Positions 24,601 through 32,873 of a stretch of 50,047 nucleotides of DNA are shown here, in pieces; position 1 is the stretch's first letter, and every line of letters begins with the position of its first letter. The DNA is from Thermoplasmata archaeon (GTDB lineage: Archaea > Thermoplasmatota > DTKX01 > VGTL01). The stretch is taken from positions 1 to 50,047 of the forward strand of contig JAWCLH010000021.1 in assembly GCA_038851035.1 (NCBI GenBank), given 5' to 3'. The notes below the pieces were generated by a model. That model made no database searches. It saw nothing but the letters and a program-made list of their open reading frames with translations, and was not told where the DNA came from. The translations under genes were made by a program, and so were the position numbers.

Positions 24601-25712
24601 ATCCTCACAACTACTCCTTCGAGACCGCGGATGGTCATGGCTCGGGCAAGGTCGCGACCGAGACCCGGGAAGGCCCTCTGGTCAAGTGGCTCCGGGACAT
24701 ACGCCAGGACTCGTGGAGGCCGAACGTAGTTCTTGGACACGTTTATCAAGCGGGCCCATTCCGCACTCCCCTCAATGGGGTAAACGTAACGCCGCCGCCA
24801 GTGCCGGCGGGAAAGCTGGCGCTGGATCTCTGCTTCGTGATGAACACCACAGCTCCCCCCGAGCTCTGGTACTGGGCCAACCTCACAATCCGCTACTCAA
24901 CCCTAAATTTCAGCAGAGTAAACGAGAGCACTATAAGAATATACTGGAGCGTCGACGGCGGCGCCTGGACGCCCGTGCCCCTTCAGGGTCTAGAGCTGGA
25001 GAGCCAGCAGCTCTGGATGAACGTCTCGAGGGCGAACGTCCGCGTTGCCATCTTCGGCGACCCGATTCCCGTCGCCCGACCCCCATCCCATCGAGAGGAG
25101 GGCCCAAGCGCCCTGATGATATATGGTAGCGTCGCCGCCGTCGTGGTCGTCCTTCTGGCTGTCGTAGCGGTGATAGTGATGCGCCACCGCAGACCCGCGG
25201 CCCCTCCGGAACCGAGCTATGAGGAGGCCTACGCTCCGGAGAAGGAGAGGGTCGAGGCGCCCGCAAAACCGGCCAGGACCGAGAAGGCCACGCCCGCGCC
25301 CCCCGTTGTTCCAGTAACGACCACCGGGGAGCAGGTGAAGATATTCCGCCCCGCGACCGAGCAGGAGGTCAAGGTCTTTAGGCCCGCCGAGGCGGAGGAG
25401 GTCAAGGTGTTCAGGCCGGGGGGCGAAGGAGAGACCGAAGTGAAGGTCTTCAGGCCCGGGGGGAAGGAGGAGGAAGAGGAGGCCGGGGAGGGCGAGGCTG
25501 GGGAGGAGAAAGGCGAGGAGGGCGGGACGGGTGAACAGGGTGAGCCGGTCCGGGAGGCTGGGGCCGAGGAGCGGGAGGAGCTACGGGACAGCGCTGGAGA
25601 GGGCGGCGCTGGTCCGGGCGAGGGCACAGGGACCGAGGAGGACCAGGGGAAGGGAAGGGAGAAAAAGCTCCCCGACGACGAGCTGGACAGAATGCTCGAG
25701 GAGCTCAAGTGA
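21606..25712 (+). CDS. Large surface protein with jelly-roll and PKD domains and a VKVFRP-repeat cytoplasmic tail
   Basis: The 1368-residue protein opens with a signal peptide (to about residue 35). Residues about 160-290 and 350-480 contain two jelly-roll domains of MAM/LamG type, each ending in a WYIDDVEV or WHIDEITV motif. Three PKD-type domains follow (about 640-900; SWDFGDGT, DWDFGDGT, then a divergent YEWRS copy). After another beta-rich region a membrane helix lies near 1170-1195, followed by Arg-rich residues, so the last 170 residues are cytoplasmic. This tail holds four copies of [EQ]VK[IV]FRP between bases 25330 and 25460, then a very acidic Glu/Gly stretch and a final LPDDELDRMLEELK. 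The GGAGG site fixes the start. The outside part is adhesin-like; the tail has no recognised family. Confidence 0.85.
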   Translation: MKKKSSLSRIGAIYPVLLLAGSLLCPFVPGGGGMRGPGLDVSVLGFSNIKDLDDPGFQKPYPTGQTSVRVNVKNTGDTATSAFEVNIEVAYNDTNRTVFYADAEGASMPPGWTVRDFTTGRWHVTNRTCYSATHSAGCIGEGQAAIQYASNWEEALESAVSISVPTGSPVLNFRHRYATAVSQDGGYIEIKNGTGEWEREGPETWSFNTPGYNTVTAPINPISKDVPCFGGDSHGWLFTSADLSKYAGYSIKIRFVFSSSGTFISPDGVSGWYIDDVEVTNGIETPFKDDFESGLGKWTPRNLRTLDGPGGGVGTSWNVFTDTSPPYNLSSTKCFSNRNQTTNQYADGEDSALISPPIQLAGFTHARLYFQSKMQSAGACDGGFVELQSGAGEWVYLKPFMMEYGNTLDSGSPYGNIGGYSGMNPGGNWLRATFDLTPYVGTTVKIRFHFYAKEGSQRSQGWHIDEITVVAWKLVNKDQKKVQIQPMSVGASDTASAVFDLAQPGYYGLRATALLPGDTVPSNDISYLLIRVENDFSFRMELGTSMPVEIIHGRKGELGITLTNTGNTANEVNLTISNPPQAWMINLSKPNPIFLTSGSQISVRMDIFVPLAEKSGSYSFRLNGTSNRDPTRTEEREILVHVVNHPPTAVPGPKRTTRVYAPVMFDGSASSDPDGDELFFSWDFGDGTTATGMKVNHTYTRAGSYNVTLNVSDGGQGSWSVASTEVEVSDDAPIPIITIDTLPNNGTYQKGEPVVFNGTRSLDENPGLLQFDWDFGDGTEHGTGAVVEHVYIEGGKYDVILTVTDPAGHKGTSDPYRVVINNPPKAVISSPKDRAFFLTTDEIHFSANGSSDPDGDELTYEWRSNLMGALGTSRFFNMKINVTGTHIIQLMVYDGKGRSSYGIAMVTIDVSERTNNPPELSNGKVDPTEGDELITTFRYTVTYKDADNDMPLYVHLILDGISSSPHVMRAVDPLDTNCSDGKEYEFIVMPNTLLKGAVYPHNYSFETADGHGSGKVATETREGPLVKWLRDIRQDSWRPNVVLGHVYQAGPFRTPLNGVNVTPPPVPAGKLALDLCFVMNTTAPPELWYWANLTIRYSTLNFSRVNESTIRIYWSVDGGAWTPVPLQGLELESQQLWMNVSRANVRVAIFGDPIPVARPPSHREEGPSALMIYGSVAAVVVVLLAVVAVIVMRHRRPAAPPEPSYEEAYAPEKERVEAPAKPARTEKATPAPPVVPVTTTGEQVKIFRPATEQEVKVFRPAEAEEVKVFRPGGEGETEVKVFRPGGKEEEEEAGEGEAGEEKGEEGGTGEQGEPVREAGAEEREELRDSAGEGGAGPGEGTGTEEDQGKGREKKLPDDELDRMLEELK

Positions 25713-25737
25713 GCCCGGCCCTAACTAGCACCTTCCC

Positions 25738-27318
25738 TCAGACCGGCGTCCTTTTCCTCCGGAGCCCCCCGATTTTCCAGACCCTGAAGGCCACCAAGAG
25801 CGCCAGAGAGGCCGCAACCGCTCCGGCCACCCAGAGAATTCCGGGGCCCGAGGCAATCCCACGAGGTCCAGTGAAGGGTACGGTGAAGCAAGTTTCGTAA
25901 ATGAGGGAGCTCTTATTTCCGAAGAGAGCCCTGGCCTCGAGAGTGTGGTTGCCCTCGGCCAGCCCATTGAGTTCGAGAGACCAGTTGCCGAAGGGGCCGT
26001 TCCCTAGGCGCAGGGGTCTCCACGCGCCGCCGTCGATTCTGGCCTCGGCCCTCTCGAGCTCCCCGTATCTATTCCAAGCGAGTCCCCGCGCCCTCGCCAC
26101 CCGACCTTCGACAGTGACGCTTGTAACGAAGCACTGGAGGCCGGTGTCAACCCTTTCAACGTCACGCGTCCTCTCAGCCATTCTGACTGCCCTATAGGCA
26201 TCGACTATCCCCCATCCGTACTCCCTGTTCCAGAAGGGGTCGAGGTCTGGGGCAGAGGGCTCCCCCCTCCTCTCTGCGGTGGCCCTGAGAATCTCCCTGG
26301 CGACCGCCGGGCTGAGTTCGGGGTTCGCCTCCAGCATCAGGGCGACGATGCCAGCGACGAGCGGTGTGGCGTAGGAGGTGCCGCTCCCCCTAGGCCCGTA
26401 TCCATTCCCAGAGCCGTCGCCCACTCTGTCGAACTCTGCCTGTGTGATGTCCGTTCCGGGAGCGGCCACGTCGGGCCTGAGCTCGTTGAAAGGGTCACCG
26501 TCCCCATTGTCCTTTCTAGGCCCACGCGAGCTGTAGTCCGCGATAACGTCGTCCGAGCGGTCTATGGTGTCTTTGTCGTCGGTGGCGGCGACGCAGATGC
26601 CGTTGCTGGCTGCGCTCATACCCCTAAAGCCGTCATTGTCGGGTCCGTCGTTCCCGGCTGCGTGGACCACGATTATCCCGGCCTCAACCAGCCTGTCCAC
26701 ACCAGCGGAGTAGGGGTCGGAACCGTCCGATGAGCCACCGACGTCGATGCCCCACGAGAGGCTCAGGATGTCGATGCCCCTGTACTCATCCCCCCCGGAG
26801 GGCCACTGATGGTCTTTGTGCTCGAGAGCCCATTGAATTCCCTTCAGGGAAGCGTCATAGAGCTTGAGCGGGCCCTCGCCGGGGGCATAGCCAATCACAG
26901 TACCGATTCTCAGGTCAACGAGCCTCGCCCCGGGGGCCGAGCCCTGGTACCTGCCCTCAGGCGCTCCGGTGCCCATGGCGATTCCCGCGCAGGTTGTTCC
27001 ATGGCCGTGGGTGTCGTCAGCGTCGTAGGTCCCATCGCGGGGCGTGAGAGGGGTCTCGGGCTTGCTCATGTCCGCCCCCCCGAGCCACTTCCCCGCGAGG
27101 CTGGGGTGGTTGTTGTCCACGCCCGTGTCCATGATGCAGATCGTCACCCCTTTCCCTGTGTACCCCAGCTCCCACGCAGTGAACGGACTGTACTCGGCCG
27201 ACTGTTTTGCCTTTGTGGCTGGGTTGGCGATGTCGGATGCAGGGACGAGTGGGGCGGCGTGGGTCGTCAGGAGGGATATCAGGGTCAGGGGTAACAGGAG
27301 CCCAGAGACACGGGGCAT
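25738..27318 (-). CDS. Subtilisin-like (S8) serine protease, secreted and membrane-anchored
   Basis: The 526-residue protein has a signal peptide, then an S8 catalytic domain with Asp64 (IMDTGVD), His106 (HGHGT), oxyanion Asn223 (AAGNDG) and Ser315 (GTSYATP). There is no long propeptide. A beta-rich domain of about 90 residues follows (CFVTSVTVEG to LIYETCFTVPF) and the C-terminus is a membrane helix (GILWVAGAVAASLALLVAF) with a basic tail, so the protease is held at the outer cell surface. It probably degrades external protein or processes surface proteins. A TATA-like box 26 bases before the ATG implies a leaderless message. It converges on the PKD protein gene with a 25-base gap. Confidence 0.93.
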   Translation of the reverse strand: MPRVSGLLLPLTLISLLTTHAAPLVPASDIANPATKAKQSAEYSPFTAWELGYTGKGVTICIMDTGVDNNHPSLAGKWLGGADMSKPETPLTPRDGTYDADDTHGHGTTCAGIAMGTGAPEGRYQGSAPGARLVDLRIGTVIGYAPGEGPLKLYDASLKGIQWALEHKDHQWPSGGDEYRGIDILSLSWGIDVGGSSDGSDPYSAGVDRLVEAGIIVVHAAGNDGPDNDGFRGMSAASNGICVAATDDKDTIDRSDDVIADYSSRGPRKDNGDGDPFNELRPDVAAPGTDITQAEFDRVGDGSGNGYGPRGSGTSYATPLVAGIVALMLEANPELSPAVAREILRATAERRGEPSAPDLDPFWNREYGWGIVDAYRAVRMAERTRDVERVDTGLQCFVTSVTVEGRVARARGLAWNRYGELERAEARIDGGAWRPLRLGNGPFGNWSLELNGLAEGNHTLEARALFGNKSSLIYETCFTVPFTGPRGIASGPGILWVAGAVAASLALLVAFRVWKIGGLRRKRTPV

Positions 27319-27340
27319 CGCTGTGACATCCGCGGGTGGA

Positions 27341-27348
27341 TATTAATG
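27341..27348 (-). promoter_or_regulatory. TATA-like box of the S8 protease
   Basis: CATTAATA on the minus strand is centred 26 bases before the ATG at 27318, so the mRNA is probably leaderless. It lies at the very end of the upstream phosphoribosyltransferase gene. Confidence 0.5.
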
Positions 27349-28062
27349 CTTGTTGGTGCCCCTGAGCCCTCTCTCTGAGAGAAAAGCGGCCAGTGCCTCC
27401 ACAGCCTCCCGCGTGGTGAGGTCGTACCAGTCCTCATAGGCATCGGCGACCGCGAAGGGGCCGCCGCCCCTCACGTCGGGGCAGACGATTCTGTCCGCCT
27501 CGGCACCGACCATCCTGACGGACTCCGGCGGGGCGGTCGGGACCGCCACAACGATTTTCGAAGGAGAGCGGGCACGGACGGAGCGGACGGCCGCGAGCAT
27601 CGTGTATCCAGAGGCAAGGCCGTCGTCGGTCAGGACGACCACCCTGCCCTCCACGGGCGCCTCAACCGGCCCGAACTCCGCTCGCCTGCGTTCCAGCTCC
27701 TCCTTCGTCGCCTCCTGCGCCTTCCTGATGTCCGCCTCGCGCAGACCGAGGAGGAAAACCAGTTCGCGATTGAGCACCACCCCGCCCCCCAGACCCATGG
27801 CGCCGAAGCCCGCCTCCGTGTTGCCGGGTATCTGAAGCTTTCGAACGAGCTCGATACCGAGTTCCGCGCCAAGGGCGCGCGCGATTTCTATCCCAACCGG
27901 CACGCCACCGTTGGGAACCGCCAGAACTGTGCAGGGCTGGCCAGCGAGGTCCTTCAGCGACTCAGCCAGCACCCTCCCAGCGTGGCTCCTGTTGCGGTAG
28001 CGGGGCCTCGCTCGCCCTCCATGGAACAGCTCTCTAAAGCTCTCCTCCCGAAGGTTTCTCAT
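27343..28062 (-). CDS. Predicted phosphoribosyltransferase
   Basis: The 239-residue protein has an early strand VLAVPNGGVPVGIEIARALGA, a QIPGNTEAGFGAMGLGG flexible loop, and the PRPP-binding loop VVVLTDDGLASGYTM. This matches the predicted phosphoribosyltransferases of the COG1926 group, whose substrate is not established; they are not de novo purine or pyrimidine enzymes. Its ATG overlaps the stop of the methyltransferase by four bases. Residues PRYRNRSHAGRVLAESL near the N-terminus are typical of the group. Confidence 0.85.
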   Translation of the reverse strand: MRNLREESFRELFHGGRARPRYRNRSHAGRVLAESLKDLAGQPCTVLAVPNGGVPVGIEIARALGAELGIELVRKLQIPGNTEAGFGAMGLGGGVVLNRELVFLLGLREADIRKAQEATKEELERRRAEFGPVEAPVEGRVVVLTDDGLASGYTMLAAVRSVRARSPSKIVVAVPTAPPESVRMVGAEADRIVCPDVRGGGPFAVADAYEDWYDLTTREAVEALAAFLSERGLRGTNKH

Positions 28063-28754
28063 CGCTCACTCCTGTGAACACGCGATACCACGGGCCGCTG
28101 CTGGTCTCCCCTCCCCGCCCGTCGGCTCGGTCTCACATCCGCCTTCACCTCGAACAGCGCTAGCTCTTCGAAGTCCAGTCTGCGCGAGCGCAGCTTCCTC
28201 ATCCCGAGGCCCGGCGCCGGGGGCGGCACCGCTCCGGGCCTGAGGGAGAGAACGAGGAGGGCTTGGCCGCCCATCGCGAGGTGCGCTGGAAGCCCCCCAA
28301 GAAAGCGCCGCGCCACCTCGAGGCCGTCCGGGCCGCCGCAGACCGAGGCGTCGAGCCACGGATCCCGGGTCAGGTCGCCCTCCTCGGTCGGCAGGTGGGG
28401 CGGGTTGAAGAGCACGAGGTCGAACCGCCCACTTATCCCATCGAAAAGATTCGTCATCACGACCTCCACCCTCGCACCGACGCCATTCTTTTTCGCATTC
28501 TTTCTCGCGAGTCTCGCAGCGTGAGGATTGATGTCCGTGCAGACCACCTCCGCCCCCCGGAGGGCGCAGAGAATTCCCGCAAGGCCCGCGCCCGTTCCGA
28601 GCTCGAGAACCTTTCTCCCTCTTAGCTCCATTCTCCCAAGGCCGGAGGCGAGGAGAAGGCTGTCCTCAGAGGGCGGGTAGACCCTGTCGTCGCCACACAG
28701 CACAACCCTTTGGCCGCCGACTGTGTACGCCACCCCCACCGGAGCCTTTTTCAT
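28059..28754 (-). CDS. Class I SAM-dependent methyltransferase, HemK/PrmC-like
   Basis: From ATG 28754 (preceded by GAGGAGGAG, which overlaps the end of the upstream gene) the product is 231 residues. Motif I is VLELGTGAGLAGI, motif II VCTDINPHAARLARKN, and motif IV NPPHLP. HemK/PrmC and archaeal Mtq2-type enzymes, which methylate the Gln of the release-factor GGQ motif, carry NPPY here; His in place of Tyr is a departure. Length and the PPSEDSLLLA start are of the Mtq2 type. The C-terminal 25 residues are basic. It is coupled to the phosphoribosyltransferase. Confidence 0.8.
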   Translation of the reverse strand: MKKAPVGVAYTVGGQRVVLCGDDRVYPPSEDSLLLASGLGRMELRGRKVLELGTGAGLAGILCALRGAEVVCTDINPHAARLARKNAKKNGVGARVEVVMTNLFDGISGRFDLVLFNPPHLPTEEGDLTRDPWLDASVCGGPDGLEVARRFLGGLPAHLAMGGQALLVLSLRPGAVPPPAPGLGMRKLRSRRLDFEELALFEVKADVRPSRRAGRGDQQRPVVSRVHRSER

Positions 28755-28758
28755 CCCC

Positions 28759-31290
28759 CTACTCCTCCTCGCTATCAGTGCCATCATAACCCCGGCCGGA
28801 TGGAGTCCCGCGCCCACCGTACGCCCTCCAGGCGAGCCAGAGACCGAGAGCCGTCATTCCGATGGCCGCGAGCAGACTCGCTATCGGGACCAAGTCCAAT
28901 GCCCGACCCTCGTCGGTTGCGAGAAAAACATAGGTCGATGCCGTGGCGCGGTTCCCGCACCTGTCGAACGCCCTCACCACGATCGTGTTATTGCCGGGCG
29001 CAAGCGCCACGGTGCCCGACCACACTTCTCCCGTGAGCACGCACCTTTTCCATCCCCTCCCGCTCCTCGATACTTCGACGCATTCAATTCCGGAAGGGTC
29101 ACGGACGATTCCTGAGACCACCACCCTCCCCTCGCCCACCCTGAGCCCGGGTGAAGGGTTGAGAATTTCCAGCTCGGGTGGCGTCGTATCCGGCGGCGGG
29201 GGCTCGTAGAGGACCCAGAGTTCAAGAGCGGCGGTGTTGCCCGCGCGGTCCGCAGCCCTCACGCGGATGATGTTCCATCCGATGGATAGGTTAAGCGCAC
29301 AGCTCCAGCTCTCCGCCCCCTCGGCTGCTACCCAGACGGCTCCATCCAGAGACAGCTGGACGCTTGAGACGCCGCTTGGGTCACGAGCCCGCCCAATTAC
29401 TGTCACCTGACTCAGCCCGAGAGCAGAGCCGTTGGTTGGGTAAAGAACCTCTATCACGGGCGGCGAGAGGTCCGGGCGCCTGATGAAAACGACCAGTGAA
29501 GTCTCGGCCTGATTACCGAGCGTGTCCCTCGCCCTTATATACACTTTGGCGGTGCCCTCCATCAGAGCCACGAGAGTCCGCCAGCTCTCATTACCCTCGC
29601 ATCGGGTCCAGTTCCGCCGATCCGCGCTGACTTCAACAAGAGCCACCCCGTGGGGGTCGGAGCACTCCCCTTCGACCGGAATGACCACTTCGGCATGCTC
29701 GGAGAAGGGCGCGGGCGAGAGAATTCTGATGGTCGGCGGGAGCGTGTCGCGAACCACGAGCAGCTCGCTGCGAGCGGAGTTGCCAACCCCGTCCACTGCC
29801 TCGACGAGGGCTCGGTTCTCGCCCTCGCTCTCGAGGGACCACACTAGCTCGAGGGGAGTGTTGGGCTCGAAGGCCTCAAGACGGGCGCCGTTAAAAAAGA
29901 GGGATTGTCCATCGGAGGTTATTCGGACCGTCACATTCAGGGAGGAGGTCAGGTGACCCGGCGGTGGCCAGACATCGAGCGATGGGGGGGTGAGGTCTAT
30001 GGTGAAGAGTGCGACCGCCCTCCCCATATTTCTCCAAAGGTCCCATGCCCGGACCTCGAGCATATGGTCCCCCTCCCTTAGGTTCTCGAGTCTCAGGGAC
30101 CATTCCCGCGTCCCCTCCGCCGGAGCCCAGTCACCTCCGTCAAGCGAAACTTCGACAAGCGCAACGCCCGCTTCCCCCGTCCTCTCTAGCCTGTCCAGGG
30201 CCCTCCCACGCACCGTAATTTGTGTTGCGTTCAGCCACGTCCCGTTTTCTGGGAAGTCTATGAAGACGAGGGGTGGCGTGACGTCGATGAGGATGGTAAT
30301 GTTCAGGGGTTCCGAGACATCACGGACGAGCCAGCTCTTATGGCCGCCGGAGTTCGCGGATATATTGAAAGGTCCGTGATACCTTACGCCTCGGTTGAGT
30401 ACTGTGTGGGAGAGAACCCGCGCTCCCCTGACCTCCCCTAGTTCGTCGGCCTGGTAGAGCTCCTCGGGGCCGTCGAAGGGGCGGACAGAGAGGATAGCAC
30501 CTGCCGCGGGTGTCTGGTTGTCGAATATTACTCTGGCATCGAGACTCCAGGCGAGCTTGAGGGCGCTGGATGAATCAGCGACGGTTACATCGATGGGGTT
30601 GAGCCCGCAGTCTAGGGTCTCGAGTCGGGATGAATTGAGTAGCAGGACCGCCGCGCCGGTGTTCCCCTCGAGCGAGCAGCGGACGAGCGAGCAAGAGCCC
30701 GCGGAAGCGACCAGTCCCACCACGTTTGCCGTGAATGTGCAGTCGCGCACCGAGAGGGGGGCGCCGACGATGCAGAGGCCCGCAGCCGAGAAAGAGAAGG
30801 TCGAGTTCTCTAGAAGAGCGCTCGAGGTCTCGATAACCGGGCCCGAGAGCTCCGGTTCAGTCGAGCAGGTCCCGGCCCGGGAGATGGTGCTATTTGAGAG
30901 AACAACGCTTGAGCCATACAGGGCACGGAGGCCGTAGGAATTCCCCGAGGCGCTGTCCAGCCTCGAGTTGTGGGCGATTAGCTCCCCTCCAGACTTCACA
31001 AGGAGACCAAATTCGCCCGGGGATGTGCAGTTGAATAGCAGCGCGGCGTTTTCCAATCTGAGGCACCCCCCCGAGCCAACGGTGATGTTCCCGCAAACCA
31101 CGAGGGTTTCGTTGGCCACCACCTCGGTCGAGGCGACTGTCCAGTCCCGGGGACCTGGGGTTCCCTCGGGAGGGAAATGAGGTGCAGACCCTGCGGAGAG
31201 CCCCCGGGCGTGGGTCTCCGGAGCCGAAGCGGGGGGTAGAGTCACGAGGAGGGTGAGCGCTATTAGGGCGGCGCGCGCCGTCATCGCCAT
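28759..31290 (-). CDS. Surface protein with beta-helix and Ig-like repeats, C-terminal membrane anchor
   Basis: ATG 31290 is about 22 bases after a TATA-like TAATAAAT, so the mRNA is leaderless; the product of 843 residues starts with a signal peptide (ALIALTLLVTLPPASA). Residues about 70-260 read as a parallel beta-helix with repeated short strands (NAALLFNCTS, NSRLDSAS, NSTISRAG, NSTFSFSA). Next come five Ig-like repeats of about 90 residues, each opening PP-x-[IVL]-x-[IV] and ending in a helix-free strand of the DRAGN type. The C-terminus has a membrane helix (IASLLAAIGMTALGLWLAW) and a short acidic tail. The message probably continues into the methyltransferase gene. The role is likely structural or adhesive. 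Confidence 0.85.
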   Translation of the reverse strand: MAMTARAALIALTLLVTLPPASAPETHARGLSAGSAPHFPPEGTPGPRDWTVASTEVVANETLVVCGNITVGSGGCLRLENAALLFNCTSPGEFGLLVKSGGELIAHNSRLDSASGNSYGLRALYGSSVVLSNSTISRAGTCSTEPELSGPVIETSSALLENSTFSFSAAGLCIVGAPLSVRDCTFTANVVGLVASAGSCSLVRCSLEGNTGAAVLLLNSSRLETLDCGLNPIDVTVADSSSALKLAWSLDARVIFDNQTPAAGAILSVRPFDGPEELYQADELGEVRGARVLSHTVLNRGVRYHGPFNISANSGGHKSWLVRDVSEPLNITILIDVTPPLVFIDFPENGTWLNATQITVRGRALDRLERTGEAGVALVEVSLDGGDWAPAEGTREWSLRLENLREGDHMLEVRAWDLWRNMGRAVALFTIDLTPPSLDVWPPPGHLTSSLNVTVRITSDGQSLFFNGARLEAFEPNTPLELVWSLESEGENRALVEAVDGVGNSARSELLVVRDTLPPTIRILSPAPFSEHAEVVIPVEGECSDPHGVALVEVSADRRNWTRCEGNESWRTLVALMEGTAKVYIRARDTLGNQAETSLVVFIRRPDLSPPVIEVLYPTNGSALGLSQVTVIGRARDPSGVSSVQLSLDGAVWVAAEGAESWSCALNLSIGWNIIRVRAADRAGNTAALELWVLYEPPPPDTTPPELEILNPSPGLRVGEGRVVVSGIVRDPSGIECVEVSRSGRGWKRCVLTGEVWSGTVALAPGNNTIVVRAFDRCGNRATASTYVFLATDEGRALDLVPIASLLAAIGMTALGLWLAWRAYGGRGTPSGRGYDGTDSEEE

Positions 31291-31308
31291 ATCATTGTAT
31301 GCGGAATT

Positions 31309-31316
31309 ATTTATTA
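31309..31316 (-). promoter_or_regulatory. TATA-like box of the beta-helix/Ig protein
   Basis: TAATAAAT on the minus strand lies 19-26 bases before the ATG at 31290. Confidence 0.5.
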
Positions 31317-31406
31317 GTATTGTCCATGCATCACCAAGGGGGCCGGTCCGGGGCCCAGCTCCAGCGGCATTATCCGGGGGGGCGGCACCAAAGCGCAGGG
31401 ACAAAC

Positions 31407-31417
31407 GCTATATAGAG
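31407..31417 (+). promoter_or_regulatory. TATA-like box of the 54-aa gene
   Basis: GCTATATAGAG lies about 50 bases before the ATG at 31464; the leader carries GGGGAGAGGG. Confidence 0.5.
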
Positions 31418-31463
31418 GTTGTTGTATGCGGTAATTCAACCGTTGTCTGGGGGGAGAGGGCGG

Positions 31464-31628
31464 ATGGAAGAGCCTCTCTGTAACATCGAGATAAGCCGAA
31501 GCGCCAATCAGTTTGTTGCCCGCGTCCAGACCGAACTCGGGGGGGTGCGGGAGTACCGGAGCCGCACCTTCGAGGAGATTCTGGAGCAGCTCGTCATAGA
31601 CCTGCAGGAAGAGTTCGAATCCGGTTGA
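31464..31628 (+). CDS. Small conserved-looking protein (54 aa)
   Basis: ATG 31464 has GGGGAGAGG a few bases upstream and a good TATA-like box. The 54 residues read as a beta-strand pair (NIEISRSANQFVARVQTE, GGVREYRSRTFEEIL) followed by an amphipathic helix (LVIDLQEEFES). It has the look of a small alpha/beta regulator subunit but no family is recognised. It converges on the M29-like peptidase gene with a 16-base gap. Confidence 0.6.
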   Translation: MEEPLCNIEISRSANQFVARVQTELGGVREYRSRTFEEILEQLVIDLQEEFESG

Positions 31629-31644
31629 TTTCACCAACGGAGCC

Positions 31645-32739
31645 CTAGACCCTAAGCTCACCCCTCTCCAGCAGCGTCCTCTCCTTTCCCGAGCGGAGAA
31701 TCGCCGTGAGGGTGGGCTCGTTTATTACCCCGTCGTAGTGGATGAGAGCGGGGCCGTCGTTGTCGTAGTTAGACCCGATCGCGATGTGGCAGGTCCTATA
31801 GACCTTCTCGTCCTCCAGAATATTGCCAACAACGCGCGCGGCGCGGTTGAGTCCTATCCCAAGCTCGCCTATCGCGCGGGCGTTTGCGATGTATCTCTCA
31901 GCCTCCCTATCGGAGAGCCTCCCTTGCTCCGCGAGCCTGCGGGCCGCCGCCGCACCCCTCGCCACCGCCTCCCTGAGCCTCTTCGCTTCGGAGCCGCCGG
32001 ATATTCTCCGGACGAAGCCCCCCTCGACCTCCACAATAACGGGCCCCCTGAGCACCAGCTCCCCCCTGTCCGTGGCGATGCTCCCGTCAAATACCACCCT
32101 GCCATTCGAGGCCCCCAGCTCTGGCGAGACGAAGACCTCCCCAGCGGGCAGGTTCCCGCCCCTCCCGGGCTGTGAGAAGTCGCCATCGTCGAGGTGGCTC
32201 CTTCTTCCCCTCAGGCCGATGAGTATATCTGTCCCTCTCTCCGTCTCTATGTGAACCGCCTCGGCCCCGTCCAGCAATTTAGCCAGCGCCCTGCAGTCCC
32301 GACCCATTCTCGAATAGTCCACGGGGACTGTTCGCGCGAACATCTCCGCCGTGACGCCCGGGGACCAGAAGGCGCGTGATTTCTTCGCCGCGAGAAGATA
32401 CTGAAATGCACTGTCATATTTTCTTTTCCCCATCCGGTAGGGCCTCCTCAGGGCCACCCGGTCCTTGCCGAGCTTCTGGCGGCTTATAGATATCATGACC
32501 TCCGGCGCGCTCCTTATCGCCGCCAGCACGGCCTCCTCGGCGAAGTCGAGCTGGGTCTTAACTGGCTGGGTGATGAGCACAGGCGCCGCCCCGACCTCCG
32601 CCGCGGCGTCGAAGAGCTCTCTCGATATCCTCTGGCCGTCCTCGTGGGGGTTGGTCACGATGAGCACTCTCTCACCTCTATCTACCGCGAGAACGGTTCG
32701 AACCGCGACGCGTGCAGCCTTCGCGAGGTCTCCCTCCAT
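31645..32739 (-). CDS. M29-like aminopeptidase
   Basis: ATG 32739 follows GGAGGGGG. The 364-residue protein carries the M29 metal-site pattern: NLPAGEVF (Glu), GELGIGLN (Glu), CHIAIGSNY (His and Tyr) and HYDGVI (His, Asp), all in the right order. M29 enzymes are dimetal aminopeptidases that remove N-terminal residues from peptides; here it may finish digestion of imported oligopeptides. The upper half binds nucleotide-free substrate and is less conserved. A more divergent relative lies at 40151-41161. Confidence 0.85.
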   Translation of the reverse strand: MEGDLAKAARVAVRTVLAVDRGERVLIVTNPHEDGQRISRELFDAAAEVGAAPVLITQPVKTQLDFAEEAVLAAIRSAPEVMISISRQKLGKDRVALRRPYRMGKRKYDSAFQYLLAAKKSRAFWSPGVTAEMFARTVPVDYSRMGRDCRALAKLLDGAEAVHIETERGTDILIGLRGRRSHLDDGDFSQPGRGGNLPAGEVFVSPELGASNGRVVFDGSIATDRGELVLRGPVIVEVEGGFVRRISGGSEAKRLREAVARGAAAARRLAEQGRLSDREAERYIANARAIGELGIGLNRAARVVGNILEDEKVYRTCHIAIGSNYDNDGPALIHYDGVINEPTLTAILRSGKERTLLERGELRV

Positions 32740-32844
32740 GCGCAAGCCCCCTCCGCCGGCCTGTATCGCGCGGGAACATATAAAGTCAGAGGCTCTGTAG
32801 ATGTTCGGGCCTTCGTGACGCGCGGCTCGGCCTTCGCACAGAGA

Positions 32845-32852
32845 TTTTAATA
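32845..32852 (+). promoter_or_regulatory. TATA-like box of the SBBP/FN3 protein
   Basis: TTTTAATA is centred 26 bases before the ATG at 32874, which implies a leaderless mRNA. Confidence 0.55.
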
Positions 32853-32873
32853 GATGGAGACTTATTAGATATA

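Noticed and set aside
25200-25712. Tandem repeat or CRISPR-like array at the end of the PKD gene
   Set aside because: The repeats are protein-level (VKVFRP) with irregular DNA spacing and lie within a coding frame.
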